DNA of 64,000 bases. It comes from Dickeya aquatica (GTDB taxonomy: Bacteria; Pseudomonadota; Gammaproteobacteria; Enterobacterales; Enterobacteriaceae). The notes under the pieces are model-generated. The model was not told the origin of the DNA, made no database searches, and was given only the letters and a program-made list of their open reading frames with translations. The translations under genes and the position numbers were made by a program. The DNA is taken from NCBI RefSeq assembly GCF_900095885.1, contig NZ_LT615367.1, positions 2,170,001 to 2,234,000 on the forward strand. The letters run 5' to 3'. Below are positions 53,045-62,802 of this stretch, piece after piece. How positions within the stretch are numbered: the stretch's first letter is position 1; every line of letters begins with the position of its first letter.

Positions 53045-53434
53045 ATGGGCTTAACACATTTAGCCTTGTTTTCTGCTGTGTATTCTGGGCTTTTGTTAAC
53101 GCATCGGCAACATGCGGTATTTGGGAGACAAAATGCAGCTAAGTTGGCTTTTCCTGAACATATTAAGTCGGTTATAGTTTCACGGTACGAGCCAATGTAT
53201 AGTTGCAGTGGATTTTTATAGGGCTGCCATGACTCTGGCGTACTTTATGTATTCATCATTCGATGTCGGTAAGGTGAATCCGCTCCGCTATCTGCCCCGG
53301 TTTAACCACCTGGTTGAGATAAACCCGGAGCATCGGAGATGCCTGCCTCTTGTTGAATGAGGGATATGCGTAAGTCTTTCGCAGCGAAAGTTTTGTACTA
53401 TGTACTAATCGTGATATTCCAGTCTGGGTGAAAC
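53045..53434. other. ydfG-ynfB intergenic region
   Basis: This 390 bp stretch has no gene. A small hairpin (CTTTCG around CAG, 53376-53390) is followed by TTTT and may be a weak terminator or leader structure of ynfB. Confidence 0.4.
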
Positions 53435-53791
53435 ATGCAGAAAAAAACACGGAAATTATTTCTTCTCATTACTTCGTCATTGTTTAGCCTGAGCGTATTG
53501 CACTCAGCACAGGCTGCACAGCACATCATCATTGATAATGGCAACAGCGTATTGTCAAAAGAAGCGGCACGCGAAAGCAGTGAAGACTGGAATGAAAAGC
53601 GTGCCTTGCGTAACAAGATCAATAAGCATCTTGAAAAACGCGTAGATAAAGCAGACAGAGATTTCGACAAAGCCGATATGGCCGAAGCGATGGAAGAGAA
53701 ATGTAAAGCCAGCTCCAACTTCAATGCTTATTGGGAAGCCAGCTCCTCTCGCTGTCTTGACCGCCGTACTGGTCGTCAGGTAACACCGTAA
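53435..53791 (+). CDS. ynfB: YnfB family (DUF1283) secreted protein
   Basis: The 118-residue product has a signal peptide (KLFLLITSSLFSLSVLHSAQA) and ends with the DUF1283 hallmark NAYWEASSSRCLDRRTGRQVTP-like block (here split by the usual spacing), which matches E. coli YnfB. The middle is highly charged and helical (NKHLEKRVDKADRDFDKADM). The function is unknown; two cysteines probably pair in the periplasm. A 14 bp hairpin follows the stop. Confidence 0.9.
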   Translation: MQKKTRKLFLLITSSLFSLSVLHSAQAAQHIIIDNGNSVLSKEAARESSEDWNEKRALRNKINKHLEKRVDKADRDFDKADMAEAMEEKCKASSNFNAYWEASSSRCLDRRTGRQVTP

Positions 53792-53809
53792 TCATTTTGA
53801 TTATTAAAT

Positions 53810-53843
53810 GTGATTACGGTGCCTTGTCCGGCACCGTAATCAC
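53810..53843. terminator. Hairpin after ynfB
   Basis: GTGATTACGGTGCC pairs perfectly with its complement around TTGTCC; no T-run follows. Confidence 0.55.
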
Positions 53844-53967
53844 GAGAGACAAGAAATCAGATGTTTTTCAGTCGCAGAGACGTTATTACCGCCCGGACTG
53901 ATGGAGAATGCTCGTCAAAACTGCTGATGCAGAAACAGACCTGCCAGCGAGGGGAACAGACGGCCCA

Positions 53968-54639
53968 TCAAACCGAGGCCGCAATGGCAGATAAGTCAAT
54001 ATAATGTGATAAGTCCCGTTGCTCCGCTCTTGGCAGGTATGGCAACTCACCTAATTGCGGCGCGGGAATTTTTTCACGCAACGCATGGATAATTTCAGCA
54101 TAATTAGCAAGGCCGGGGTTGATGCGGTTAGCCACCCAACCTACCAGCGGCAACCCATCGTTAATAACTGCTTGCGCAGTCAGTAATGCATGGCTGATGC
54201 AACCCAGTTTGATACCTACTACCAATACAACCGGTAACTGCTCTTGCACTACCCATTCGGAGTAAGTGCGCATGTCATTCATCAGTGTACGCCAGCCGCC
54301 ACTTCCCTCGACAATCACGATATCTGCCAGTGTGTTGAGCTCGTTCAGCCCTTCCGTCATCGCACAGTAGTTGATTTTCAGCTCACTGGCACTGATTTCA
54401 TCTTCCGGTAACGCAACCGGATTGACTTGTTCATAACGCAGCGCGACTGACGACGCTTCTAACAGAATTAACGCATCTTTATTACGTAACCCTTCTTCTG
54501 TCTCCACACTGCCTTTGGCAACAGGTTTATAACCGACCACCGTTTTACCCGTGTTCGTCAGCGCTTGTAATAACGCCTTCGATACCACGGTTTTACCCAC
54601 AGCCGTATCTGTTCCTGTAACAAACATACGCTTTAACAT
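53968..54639 (-). CDS. bioD2: Dethiobiotin synthetase paralogue (YnfK/BioD2)
   Basis: The enzyme closes the ureido ring of biotin using CO2 and ATP. The 223-residue product has the P-loop GTDTAVGKTVVSKA, the diaminopelargonate-binding region GYKPVAKGSVET, and IVEGSGGWRTLMND. It is the BioD2-type copy, next to mlc as in E. coli, rather than the bio operon copy. It lies on the same strand as mlc with 160 bp between. Confidence 0.92.
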   Translation of the reverse strand: MLKRMFVTGTDTAVGKTVVSKALLQALTNTGKTVVGYKPVAKGSVETEEGLRNKDALILLEASSVALRYEQVNPVALPEDEISASELKINYCAMTEGLNELNTLADIVIVEGSGGWRTLMNDMRTYSEWVVQEQLPVVLVVGIKLGCISHALLTAQAVINDGLPLVGWVANRINPGLANYAEIIHALREKIPAPQLGELPYLPRAEQRDLSHYIDLSAIAASV

Positions 54640-54799
54640 GAAAACACCACTCCGGCAGGTACCACCTGAAAGACAAACCTCAAAAACTTACTTATGAAGC
54701 ATAAAGTCTAGGGGATGGCCTGAGAATGCGGCTTGCGTTAGCGCAAGGTTTTGTCGGTCAGTGGCGACAGGGCGGGCATGGCCCTGTCATCGGTATGCA

Positions 54800-56017
54800 T
54801 CAACCTTGTAGCAGCTTGACCAATAGCGCACCGCTATACAGCGCATCTTTGATTAAGGCCGCACCTGGCACGGTACCTTGGTTATAAAAGTGGGTGGAAA
54901 TGACCTGTAGGTTATGACTATATGCAGGCAATGCCTGACGGCGAATGCAATCAATAATAGCCGGATATAAAATATCAGCCGCCTGATTTAACGGGGAACC
55001 GATGAGAATTTTATCGGGATTGAACAGATTGACCATAATAGCGGCAATACGGCCTACATTATTACCGACATCAACAATAATATCGTTTGCCAGTGGGTCA
55101 TTATTCAGCGCAGCCTCACACAGGGATTCCACCGTTAACGGGGAACCATGGAGCCGTGAACTCATTGAGCCTTTCAGACGCTGTTGTGCCAGCTCCAGTA
55201 TGCTGTCAATGCTGGCAACGGTTTCCAGACACCCGTGATTGCCGCAATAACAGCGCTTACCATAAGGGTCAACCTGCGTATGGCCAATTTCAACCAGCGT
55301 GCGACTACCCGCGTGCAGCATCCGCCCTCCGGTGATAACCCCTGCCCCTACGTTATGGTCAATAACGATTTGAATCGCGTTCTGGCATCCACGCGAAGCG
55401 CCAAATAGCCGTTCGGCCATCGTCCACGCACAGATATCATGTTGTAAATAAACCGGCACGCCAGTGCCCAGTTCCAGCGCAGGGCCTATTGCCATCTCTT
55501 CTACATCATAAAATGGCATGCGGTGAATAACGCCGGTGGCAGAATCCACTATCCCAGGTGAGGTAATGGCGATCGCTGTCAGACGCTCGAGTACACGCTG
55601 GTGGCGGATAAAAAAATGGTCTATTTCGTTTAAAATCCTATCAAGTAGCGGTTGCGGGTGTTCACGAGGTAAAGAAACGGACTCTTCCACGACCAGGCAT
55701 CCGCTCAGATCGCGCAACGCCAATGTCATCATCAAATGACTGATACGGACTGAAAGGAAGTGCCAGGCTTCAGTATCCAGTACCAGGCCTATTGCCGGGC
55801 GTCCACGGCTCCCCATATCTTGATATTCGGTTTCCTTGACCAGATGGGCTTCCATCAACTCACGCACAATCTTGGTAATACTGGCAGGGGCAAGCTGGGC
55901 TTGTTTGGATAATTCGATGCGGGAGATGGGGCCATATTCATCAATCAGCCGATAAACGCCCCCGGCATTCATCTGTTTAATCTGATCGATGTGTCCCGGC
56001 TGACCACTGGAAATCAC
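54800..56017 (-). CDS. mlc: Mlc, glucose-responsive ROK repressor
   Basis: Mlc represses ptsG, ptsHI and manXYZ and is removed by dephosphorylated PtsG when glucose is present. The 405-residue product has the N-terminal winged helix (SRIELSKQAQLAPASITKIVRELMEAHLV) and the ROK fold with the zinc site in GHTQVDPYGKRCYCGNHGCLE (His and three Cys). The length and most of the sequence match E. coli Mlc (406). A 8 bp inverted repeat (GACAGGGC, 54766-54788) lies just beyond the stop. Confidence 0.95.
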   Translation of the reverse strand: MISSGQPGHIDQIKQMNAGGVYRLIDEYGPISRIELSKQAQLAPASITKIVRELMEAHLVKETEYQDMGSRGRPAIGLVLDTEAWHFLSVRISHLMMTLALRDLSGCLVVEESVSLPREHPQPLLDRILNEIDHFFIRHQRVLERLTAIAITSPGIVDSATGVIHRMPFYDVEEMAIGPALELGTGVPVYLQHDICAWTMAERLFGASRGCQNAIQIVIDHNVGAGVITGGRMLHAGSRTLVEIGHTQVDPYGKRCYCGNHGCLETVASIDSILELAQQRLKGSMSSRLHGSPLTVESLCEAALNNDPLANDIIVDVGNNVGRIAAIMVNLFNPDKILIGSPLNQAADILYPAIIDCIRRQALPAYSHNLQVISTHFYNQGTVPGAALIKDALYSGALLVKLLQG

Positions 56018-56134
56018 TCTGAAACGGCTCCTGCAATTAAGCGTAACTGGGTATTTTTCACGCTGTAAAATAAAAAACTGAGGATATGGTGGAGCTTTTA
56101 CTAATGGTCGTCAATTATTTGATTCAGCGTGTGA

Positions 56135-57043
56135 TTAAACGCACATATTTTTCGTCGAACTTGCCAGCATCAAGGTAATCAGTGTCTGTGCGGCGGTATT
56201 CAATGGCCGCTGCCGATGGGAAACCCACATTTCACTGATAGCATCGTCCTGCTGTAATGACAGGTATTTCACCCCATCGACCCGGATTCGACAGAATGAG
56301 GCCGGCAGCAGCGAGACACCCAGCCCGGCAGAAACGAGACCAATAATGGTCATCGCTTCACCCACCTCTTGAGTGATATAAGGCGTGATGCCGTACTTTT
56401 TCAGCAATGTCAGCACCTCATCGTACAATGCGGTGCCCACCTCACGGGCAAAAAAAACGAACGGCTCTTGTGCCAGGTGCTGAATACTGATTCGCCCGGC
56501 CGGGGCGCTTGCCAGCGGGTGCTCTTCATGCACAACCGCCACCATAGGTTCATGCAACAGCAATTGGTGATGCAGCATATCTGGCAATGGGTTGTTTCGC
56601 ATCACACCTAAATCCAGTTTGCCATCAAGCAAGGGGCAATTTGCTGTTTGGTGTTGATCTCCAGCATCTGGATATGAACGTCGGGATAACGCTGACGAAA
56701 TTGTAACAGGCCACGCGACACGGGCTTTACAAAGGGTGCAGACGAGGTAAAACCGATGTTCAACTCCCCGATTTCCCCCGCTGGATACGCCGGCACGCTC
56801 TGCTGCCTGATTAACCTGATGGATGATGGCCCAGGCTTCTTTTAGAAATTGAGCACCGGCTTGTGTGAGCCGTACATTGCGGTTATTGCGCTCAAGCAGT
56901 TGTGCACCGAGCTGCTCTTCCAGAATCTGTATCTGCTGGCTTAACGGAGGCTGGGAGATATGCAGTTTTTCGGCGGCCCGGCCAAAATGAAGTTCTTCTG
57001 CAACGGCAATAAAATAGCGTAAGTGTCTGAGCTCAATATTCAT
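56135..57043 (-). pseudogene. ynfL: LysR-family regulator YnfL with two compensating frameshifts
   Basis: The 302-codon frame begins with a normal LysR domain (ELRHLRYFIAVAEELHFGRAAEKLH, HISQPPLSQQIQ) and ends with a normal effector domain (TQEVGEAMTIIGLVSAGLGVSLLPASF). Between about 56775 and 56633 roughly 47 codons are read in the wrong frame; the adjacent frame gives the expected GEIGELNIGFTSSAPFVKPV and YPDVHIQMLEINTKQQIAP. A likely extra base is in the C run 56775-56779 and a missing A at 56631-56632 (plus-strand view). It is either a damaged gene or paired base-call errors. It is divergent from ynfM, as in E. coli. Confidence 0.8.
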
Positions 57044-57152
57044 ACTTTAAAAATATCAATCCTGTTTATTAATATATTATACAAAACAATTATCTCAATT
57101 CTATGATGCGCGCACTGATGCTATTGCCGTATTTTCCGGATAAGGATTGATT

Positions 57153-58418
57153 TTGAGTACCCCGCTGTCTGCCCGTGAACTGGCTGCCTCTGTCATGGAT
57201 GATGTTACAACCCACTCAGCACCTTCTGGCCATAAACCCCCTTTTGTCACCCGGGGCACTCCGCAATTCATACAAATAACGCTGGCTCTGTTCTCTGCCG
57301 GGCTGGCGACCTTTGCATTATTGTATTGTGTACAACCGATACTGCCGGTGTTGTCGCAAGCATTTGGTACTTCACCGGCGAGCAGTAGCCTGTCACTTTC
57401 GGTGTCAACCATCACCATGGCTGCGGGGCTGCTTTTCACCGGGCCACTATCAGATACTATCGGTCGTAAAAATGTAATGGTGGTGTCTCTGTTGCTGGCT
57501 TCCGTTTGCACGCTGATCGCCTGCACGATGACGAACTGGCAAGGCCTGTTAGCCATGAGAGCGCTAACGGGGCTGGCTCTCAGTGGCGTCGCCGCGGTGG
57601 CGATGACCTACCTGAGCGAAGAGATGCACCCCAGTGTCGTGGCATTTTCGATGGGGTTATACATCAGTGGAAATTCGATTGGTGGTATGAGTGGCCGCCT
57701 GCTGACCGGGGTCATGACGGATTTTTTCGGCTGGCGTGTGGCCATCGCCTGTATCGGCAGCGTCGCGCTACTCGCGTCACTGATATTCTGGCGTATTCTG
57801 CCAGACTCTTGCCATTTTCGCGCCGGCTCGCTGCGACCGAAGATACTTTGGCTTAACGCACGGCTACACTGGCATGATGCTGGGTTGCCACTGCTGTTTG
57901 CTGAAGGTTTTTTGTTGATGGGCACCTTCGTCACACTGTTCAACTATATCGGTTATCGCCTGCTGGCAGGCCCTTATCAGTTGAGCCAAACTGTGGTGGG
58001 GTTACTGTCCGTTGTGTTTTTAACCGGCAGTTACGCTTCTCCTCGGGCAGGCGCCATGACCGCTCGTTTTGGCAGAGGCCCGGTACTGCTTGGCAGTATT
58101 ACGCTTATGTTATGCGGCCTGCTACTCACGTCATTCAGCCCGCTGATGGTGATACTGGTTGGGATGATGTTATTCACCGCCGGTTTTTTTGCGGCCCATT
58201 CTGTTGCCAGTAGCTGGATAGGCATCCGCGCCCAGCGGGCAAAAGGACAAGCCTCGTCACAGTACCTGTTTTGCTATTACCTCGGCTCAAGTCTGGCGGG
58301 TACGTTGGGTGGTTTCTTTTGGTATCACTATGGCTGGACGGGCATAGTCTTATTTTTATCCAGCCTGTTACTGCTGGCGTTATGGTTGGGTATCAAGCTA
58401 AAAGCATTAAAGAATTAA
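57153..58418 (+). CDS. ynfM: MFS transporter YnfM
   Basis: YnfM is a 12-helix major facilitator family exporter of the drug/arabinose efflux type; its substrate is not known. The product is about 421 residues. The family loop GPLSDTIGRKNVMV follows helix 2, and GTPQFIQITLALFSAGLATF starts helix 1, both as in E. coli YnfM. The start is probably TTG at 57153, with AAGGA 7 bases upstream; a TTG at 57147 is too close to that site, and an ATG at 57195 lacks one. It is divergent from the LysR gene. Confidence 0.9.
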   Translation: MSTPLSARELAASVMDDVTTHSAPSGHKPPFVTRGTPQFIQITLALFSAGLATFALLYCVQPILPVLSQAFGTSPASSSLSLSVSTITMAAGLLFTGPLSDTIGRKNVMVVSLLLASVCTLIACTMTNWQGLLAMRALTGLALSGVAAVAMTYLSEEMHPSVVAFSMGLYISGNSIGGMSGRLLTGVMTDFFGWRVAIACIGSVALLASLIFWRILPDSCHFRAGSLRPKILWLNARLHWHDAGLPLLFAEGFLLMGTFVTLFNYIGYRLLAGPYQLSQTVVGLLSVVFLTGSYASPRAGAMTARFGRGPVLLGSITLMLCGLLLTSFSPLMVILVGMMLFTAGFFAAHSVASSWIGIRAQRAKGQASSQYLFCYYLGSSLAGTLGGFFWYHYGWTGIVLFLSSLLLLALWLGIKLKALKN

Positions 58419-58498
58419 CTCCCCTGCCACAGTGCGTTCTGTTACCAGCTATTGGCTGGTAACCCTCCTGCTTTCCTGCCTGACACGATTTAACACCT

Positions 58499-58526
58499 TT
58501 GTTTCACCGAGCTGATGGGTTATACT
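58499..58526 (+). promoter_or_regulatory. tus promoter
   Basis: TTGTTT (-35), a 16 bp spacer and TATACT (-10) lie just before the Ter site, so bound Tus would cover the start of transcription. Confidence 0.6.
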
Positions 58527-58549
58527 TTATTGTATGTTGTAACTAAAAA
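58527..58549 (+). other. Ter site (Tus binding) in the tus promoter
   Basis: The core GTATGTTGTAACTAAA is identical to E. coli Ter sites, including the G at position 6; the five leftmost and two rightmost bases differ. It is placed as E. coli TerB is, upstream of tus. Its polarity stops forks moving left to right. Confidence 0.9.
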
Positions 58550-58558
58550 GGTTGGAAA

Positions 58559-59485
58559 ATGGCAGCGTATGATTTAATTGCCCGAATGAACCACTGCTTT
58601 AATTTACTGGAGCAGCAATTGGCACAGCTGGAGCAATGTTTCCAACAGCTTCCCTTTGTGGGCGGGCATGTGTTCAGGTTGCCGCCCGTGGAGAAAGGCA
58701 AAGAACACATGCCCGTCACACAAATTACGGTAACGCCCTATTCAGGCCAAGATGCCAGGGATAAAGGGTTAGCGCATTTTCGACATTTGTTTATTCACCA
58801 TCATGCCGAATCAGTTAGCAGTAAAGCCGCTATTCGCCTGCCTGGCGTGCTGTGTTTTCAGGTATCGACAACGCAGTATCATCAGGCGCGTGAACGAGTA
58901 GAACTGATCAATTCGCTGAAAAAAGAGCTGGAGCATATCGTAACGGTAGAATCAGGCCTGGAACCAGAGCAACGTTTCGATTTCGTTCACACACATCTAA
59001 AAGGGCTGATTACACTGAGTGCTTATCGCACGATCACCTTGCTTTGCGATCCCGCTTCCGTTCGTTTTGGCTGGGCTAATAAAAATATCATTAAAAACAT
59101 GACGCGCGAGGCATTACTGGCAAAACTGGAGAAAAGTCTGCGAGCAGGACGTAGCCAGGCTCCTTATAGCAAGGAACAGTGGGCCTTTTTGCTTGAGCAG
59201 GAAATTCGCGACGTAAAACGCCTGCCAGAGCAGGCCTCATTGAAAATAAAACGCCCGGTAAAGGTACAACCGATAGCCCGCGTCTGGTATCCGGAACAGC
59301 AAAAACAGGTGCAATATCCCTGCCCTTCTCCGCTGCTGGTGTTATGCCATCAGGATACCGTGCCGGTAATGGGCTACCTCAGTGATTATGATGCTGAAAA
59401 TATTCAGCATCGGCATCGACCCAAGGCAACACCATTAAGGCTGTTGATTCCCAGGCTGCACCTGTATACCGATGACAACATCTGA
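58559..59485 (+). CDS. tus: Tus, replication terminus site-binding protein
   Basis: Tus binds Ter sites as a monomer and blocks DnaB helicase from one side only. The 308-residue product matches E. coli Tus (309) along its length; visible family stretches include NHCFNLLEQQLAQLEQ, RFGWANKNIIKNMTREALLAKLEKSL and the C-terminal LRLLIPRLHLYTDDNI. AAGG lies 8 bases before the ATG. A Ter site overlaps its promoter, the known autorepression arrangement. In E. coli fumCA lies between tus and manA; here manA follows directly. Confidence 0.95.
   Translation: MAAYDLIARMNHCFNLLEQQLAQLEQCFQQLPFVGGHVFRLPPVEKGKEHMPVTQITVTPYSGQDARDKGLAHFRHLFIHHHAESVSSKAAIRLPGVLCFQVSTTQYHQARERVELINSLKKELEHIVTVESGLEPEQRFDFVHTHLKGLITLSAYRTITLLCDPASVRFGWANKNIIKNMTREALLAKLEKSLRAGRSQAPYSKEQWAFLLEQEIRDVKRLPEQASLKIKRPVKVQPIARVWYPEQQKQVQYPCPSPLLVLCHQDTVPVMGYLSDYDAENIQHRHRPKATPLRLLIPRLHLYTDDNI
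59318..59325 (-). other. KOPS motif (minus strand)
   Basis: CCCTGCCC on the plus strand is GGGCAGGG on the minus strand, pointing leftward to dif. Confidence 0.5.
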
Positions 59486-59688
59486 CAAACAGCCAGTAAG
59501 CCATCATCATGTTACACACGTAAACGGCATACGGGTGATTTTCAGAGGCATGGTGATTTTTCTGCGTCTGGAATCATGGCATATAAAGCACTAACATGGC
59601 GTGCCGTTGCACAATGATGTCATCATTGTACGGGTCGTACCCTTATTTACTAAAAAACTAACCTGTTGTTAGGTAACGAGCAAACATC

Positions 59689-60849
59689 ATGCAAAAAATG
59701 CGCAACAGTGTGCAGCATTATGCCTGGGGCAGCCGCTCAGCGCTGACGGAACGCTATGGCATTGAAAATCCAGATAACTTGCCGATGGCTGAACTGTGGA
59801 TGGGCGCACACCCTAAAGCAGCTCTTTTTTACTGGATGCACACGGACAAGCCCGTAATCTGCGCGATGTCATCGCACAGGATAAACCCGGCATGCTGGGG
59901 GCGACCATCGCCACGCGTTTTGGTGAACTGCCTTTTCTCTTCAAAGTGTTATGTGCCGAACAGCCGCTTTCAATTCAGGTGCACCCGAATAAAGCGTCGG
60001 CTCAGGCTGGGTTTGCCCGTGAAAATGCAGCCGGTATTAGCCTTGATGCACCAGAACGCAACTATAAAGATGCTAACCACAAGCCCGAGCTGGTATCTGG
60101 CCATGAACGGCTTTAGGGAGTTCAGCGCTATTGCGGCACTGTTGCAACCACTTGGTGACGCCCACCCCGCAATAGCCGCTTTTTTGCACCAGCCACAGGG
60201 CCAGACACTGGCGACCCTGTTTGCCAGCCTGCTCAGCATGACAGGTGCGCAGAAAGCCCAGGCATTAGCGCAGCTAAAACATGTCACACAAACATCTCAG
60301 GGCGAGCCGTGGGAGACTATCCGGTTTATTGCCCGCTATTACCCGGATGATGGCGGCCTGTTCTCACCACTTTTGCTCAATGTAGTCACACTGCGCCCCG
60401 GTGAAGCCATGTTCTTGCGGGCAGAGACACCACATGCTTACCTCCATGGTAGTGCGCTGGAAGTGATGGCGAATTCAGACAACGTGCTGCGTGCAGGACT
60501 AACGCCTAAGCACATCGATATTCCCGAACTGCTGGCAAATGTCCGTTTTGAGGCCACACCGGCGGCATCAATATTGACGTCTCCGGCCCGCATCGACGAT
60601 GAGTACCATTTCCCTATCCCGGTCGATGACTTTGCCTTTTCATTGCACCATCTTGATGGCACACCGCACAGGGTGTCTGAGCAAAGTGCCACTATTCTCT
60701 TTTGCGTTGAAGGACACGTATTGTTAGAGCAAGGTCAACAACAACTCAGCCTGTTTGCGGGTGAGTCCTGTTTTATTCCGGCCTGCGAATCATCGATAAA
60801 GATTCAGGGGAACGGCAAGGTGGCCCGGGTTTACAACCGGCCTTTATAA
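59689..60849 (+). pseudogene. manA: Mannose-6-phosphate isomerase with an internal out-of-frame segment
   Basis: The 386-codon frame starts and ends as ManA (SVQHYAWGSRSALTERYG; later LRPGEAMFLRAETPHAYLHGSALEVMANSDNVLRAGL). After HPK (residues 41-43) about 93 codons are read in the wrong frame. The adjacent frame has the true sequence, including FGELPFLFKVLCAEQPLSI, QVHPNK (zinc ligands) and NHKPELV (zinc glutamate). A lost A near 59815-59818 and a missing 17 bases near 60095 (where FALTP-type residues are absent) together restore the frame. As read, the product would lack three zinc ligands and be inactive; a sequencing error is possible. Confidence 0.85.
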
Positions 60850-60916
60850 ACATTCATAGCAGTTATCTATGTTTGGTGTGTCATGCAGAAATCGTTAATC
60901 AACAAGGATATATAAC

Positions 60917-62479
60917 GTGGCAAAAAAAACCGTCATCGCCGCAGGCGTTGTGATCGCGCTCGCAGCTGCTTTTGTTGGCGCTTCCTGGTACACCGGTAAG
61001 CAGATTGAACAGCATATCGAGGAGGCAACTAACAACCTGAACACACAACTGAAAAATGCCTATCCGCAGTCCGGTATTAAAGTGGTGTTTCGCGACTATC
61101 AGCGTCATGTTTTCAGCAGCCAGATAACATTGGTTATTGAGCCAGACGTCACCAGCGCATCACAGCATATTCTGAGCGGAAATGATGAGATTGTCTTTAA
61201 CACCACCCTATTCCACGGCCCGCTGCCTATGAGTGGTTCGTCATTTAGCCTGAAACCTGCGATGGCTGCCGTTCATGCTGAAATGACGAATACCGAGTCT
61301 GTTAAGTCATTGTTTGCATTAACTAACAACAAGCCGTTTATCATCGTCGACAGTCGTATCGATTACAGTGGTGACACACACTCAACGTTCACACTGCCAC
61401 CGATAGCGTCTCAAACAGCCGATGAGATGAAAATTGCCTTTAGCGGTACCCAGTTACAGCTTGATATGGCCGTTGATCTGCGGGAAGCCAGGCTGGTGGG
61501 TAACATCAGTAATCTGTCGGTGGAAAAAGCCAACACACAGCGGCCTGCTGAAAAAATTGTCTTGCAGGATCTGGGCATCAACAGCGATACCCGCAAAGGC
61601 AAGTTTGAGCTGGAAGTGGGTGATGCCAAACTGACGCTGAAAAAACTGGTGATGGATATACCCAATGGCAATAACCTGACGTTAAACGATTTCTCCCTTA
61701 CTAATCACAGCAGTGAAGATGACAACAACCTGGCAGGTCAGATGGCCATCGCGCTGGGGTCAATAGTCTACGGCGAGCAGAACCTGGGGTCGCTGAATCT
61801 GAATGTCAACTTTGCCGGTCTGGATGGCAATGGCGCGCGCCAGTTTATGACGCAATATAGAAAAACCTTGCGGACGATGTTACAGGACAAAGAGCTGGGC
61901 ACCTCTGCCTATGAGCAGCAGATGAGTGCACTGGTGCTGCGCTCCCTGCCGCTGTTGCTCAAAGGTAACCCGAGCATCAAGGTCGCGCCATTAAGCTGGA
62001 AAAACGCCAAAGGAGAAAGCACGTTTACATTAGCGTTGGATCTAACCGATCCGCTGCAAAAAGGCAGTCAGCCAACCAGTAACCTGTCAGATGAAGAAGC
62101 CCTGATTCGCCAGTCGGTAAAAAGTCTGGACGCGCGCCTGAATGTACCGCTGGAGATGATAAGCGAAGCGATTGTGCAGGTCGCTCCTAAGGCCTCATCA
62201 GATGAAGAGAAAAAACAGACAGCCCAAATGGCTCGTCAGCAGGCCCAGTTGATGGCAAACATCGGTCAGATGAGCCAATTGACGGTGACTAAAGATAACG
62301 CCATAACCAGCCTGCTTCACTACAGCGATGGCGTGGTGACGTTCAACGATCAAAAAATTCCGCTCAGTAACTTTGTCGCGCCGCTGATTAATCAGCACAG
62401 TGAAAGTGCGCCCGAAGAAGACGACGATGCACCATCAGGCCCGGTGGATACTCAGTCCGACCCATCAGTAAGCCCATAA
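60917..62479 (+). CDS. ydgA: YdgA family protein (DUF945)
   Basis: The 520-residue product has one N-terminal membrane helix (VIAAGVVIALAAAFVGASWYTG) and a large periplasmic part of the DUF945 family, seen in VSFRDYQRHVFSS-like and PLSWKNAKGESTFTLALDLTDP stretches that match E. coli YdgA. The start is GTG at 60917 with AAGGA upstream. The function is not firmly known; the manA-ydgA order is conserved with E. coli. The C-terminus is acidic and low in complexity. Confidence 0.88.
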   Translation: MAKKTVIAAGVVIALAAAFVGASWYTGKQIEQHIEEATNNLNTQLKNAYPQSGIKVVFRDYQRHVFSSQITLVIEPDVTSASQHILSGNDEIVFNTTLFHGPLPMSGSSFSLKPAMAAVHAEMTNTESVKSLFALTNNKPFIIVDSRIDYSGDTHSTFTLPPIASQTADEMKIAFSGTQLQLDMAVDLREARLVGNISNLSVEKANTQRPAEKIVLQDLGINSDTRKGKFELEVGDAKLTLKKLVMDIPNGNNLTLNDFSLTNHSSEDDNNLAGQMAIALGSIVYGEQNLGSLNLNVNFAGLDGNGARQFMTQYRKTLRTMLQDKELGTSAYEQQMSALVLRSLPLLLKGNPSIKVAPLSWKNAKGESTFTLALDLTDPLQKGSQPTSNLSDEEALIRQSVKSLDARLNVPLEMISEAIVQVAPKASSDEEKKQTAQMARQQAQLMANIGQMSQLTVTKDNAITSLLHYSDGVVTFNDQKIPLSNFVAPLINQHSESAPEEDDDAPSGPVDTQSDPSVSP

Positions 62480-62802
62480 TGGCGGGATGAGCGCGTCATA
62501 TAAAACCTCACAACCGGGCACTGTTCGCCCGGTTTTTTTTATTCCGGGTTCAGCGTTATCGGCGCAAAACCGGTGTCACCGTCAGTCAGGTGGCGGCGGC
62601 CTGCACTGTCTTTGCGGAAATCTTCAACTTTCTTTTGGCTATCAATGGCAAAACACCGACATTTATTTTTATACTGCGCGTTACGCTAATCAGGCGAGGT
62701 TCCCCGTAGGGTGAGTCGCCCGTTTTTGCGGGCAAAAATACGCATCGATAATGAGGAACATGGCTTGAACTTACAGTTACTTTGCAAAGAAACGGGTAGA
62801 AC
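62480..62802. other. ydgA-add intergenic region
   Basis: This 323 bp region holds the ydgA terminator and then the add promoter region. A small GCCCG/CGGGC hairpin lies at 62718-62733. I see no gene. Confidence 0.4.
62512..62541 (+). terminator. Terminator after ydgA
   Basis: AACCGGGC pairs with GCCCGGTT around ACTGTTC, followed by eight T. Confidence 0.85.

Noticed and set aside
57184-57215. GTTACAAC near the start of ynfM as a third Ter site
   Set aside because: The flanking bases do not continue the Ter core (CCCAC instead of ATAC), so Tus binding is not expected.
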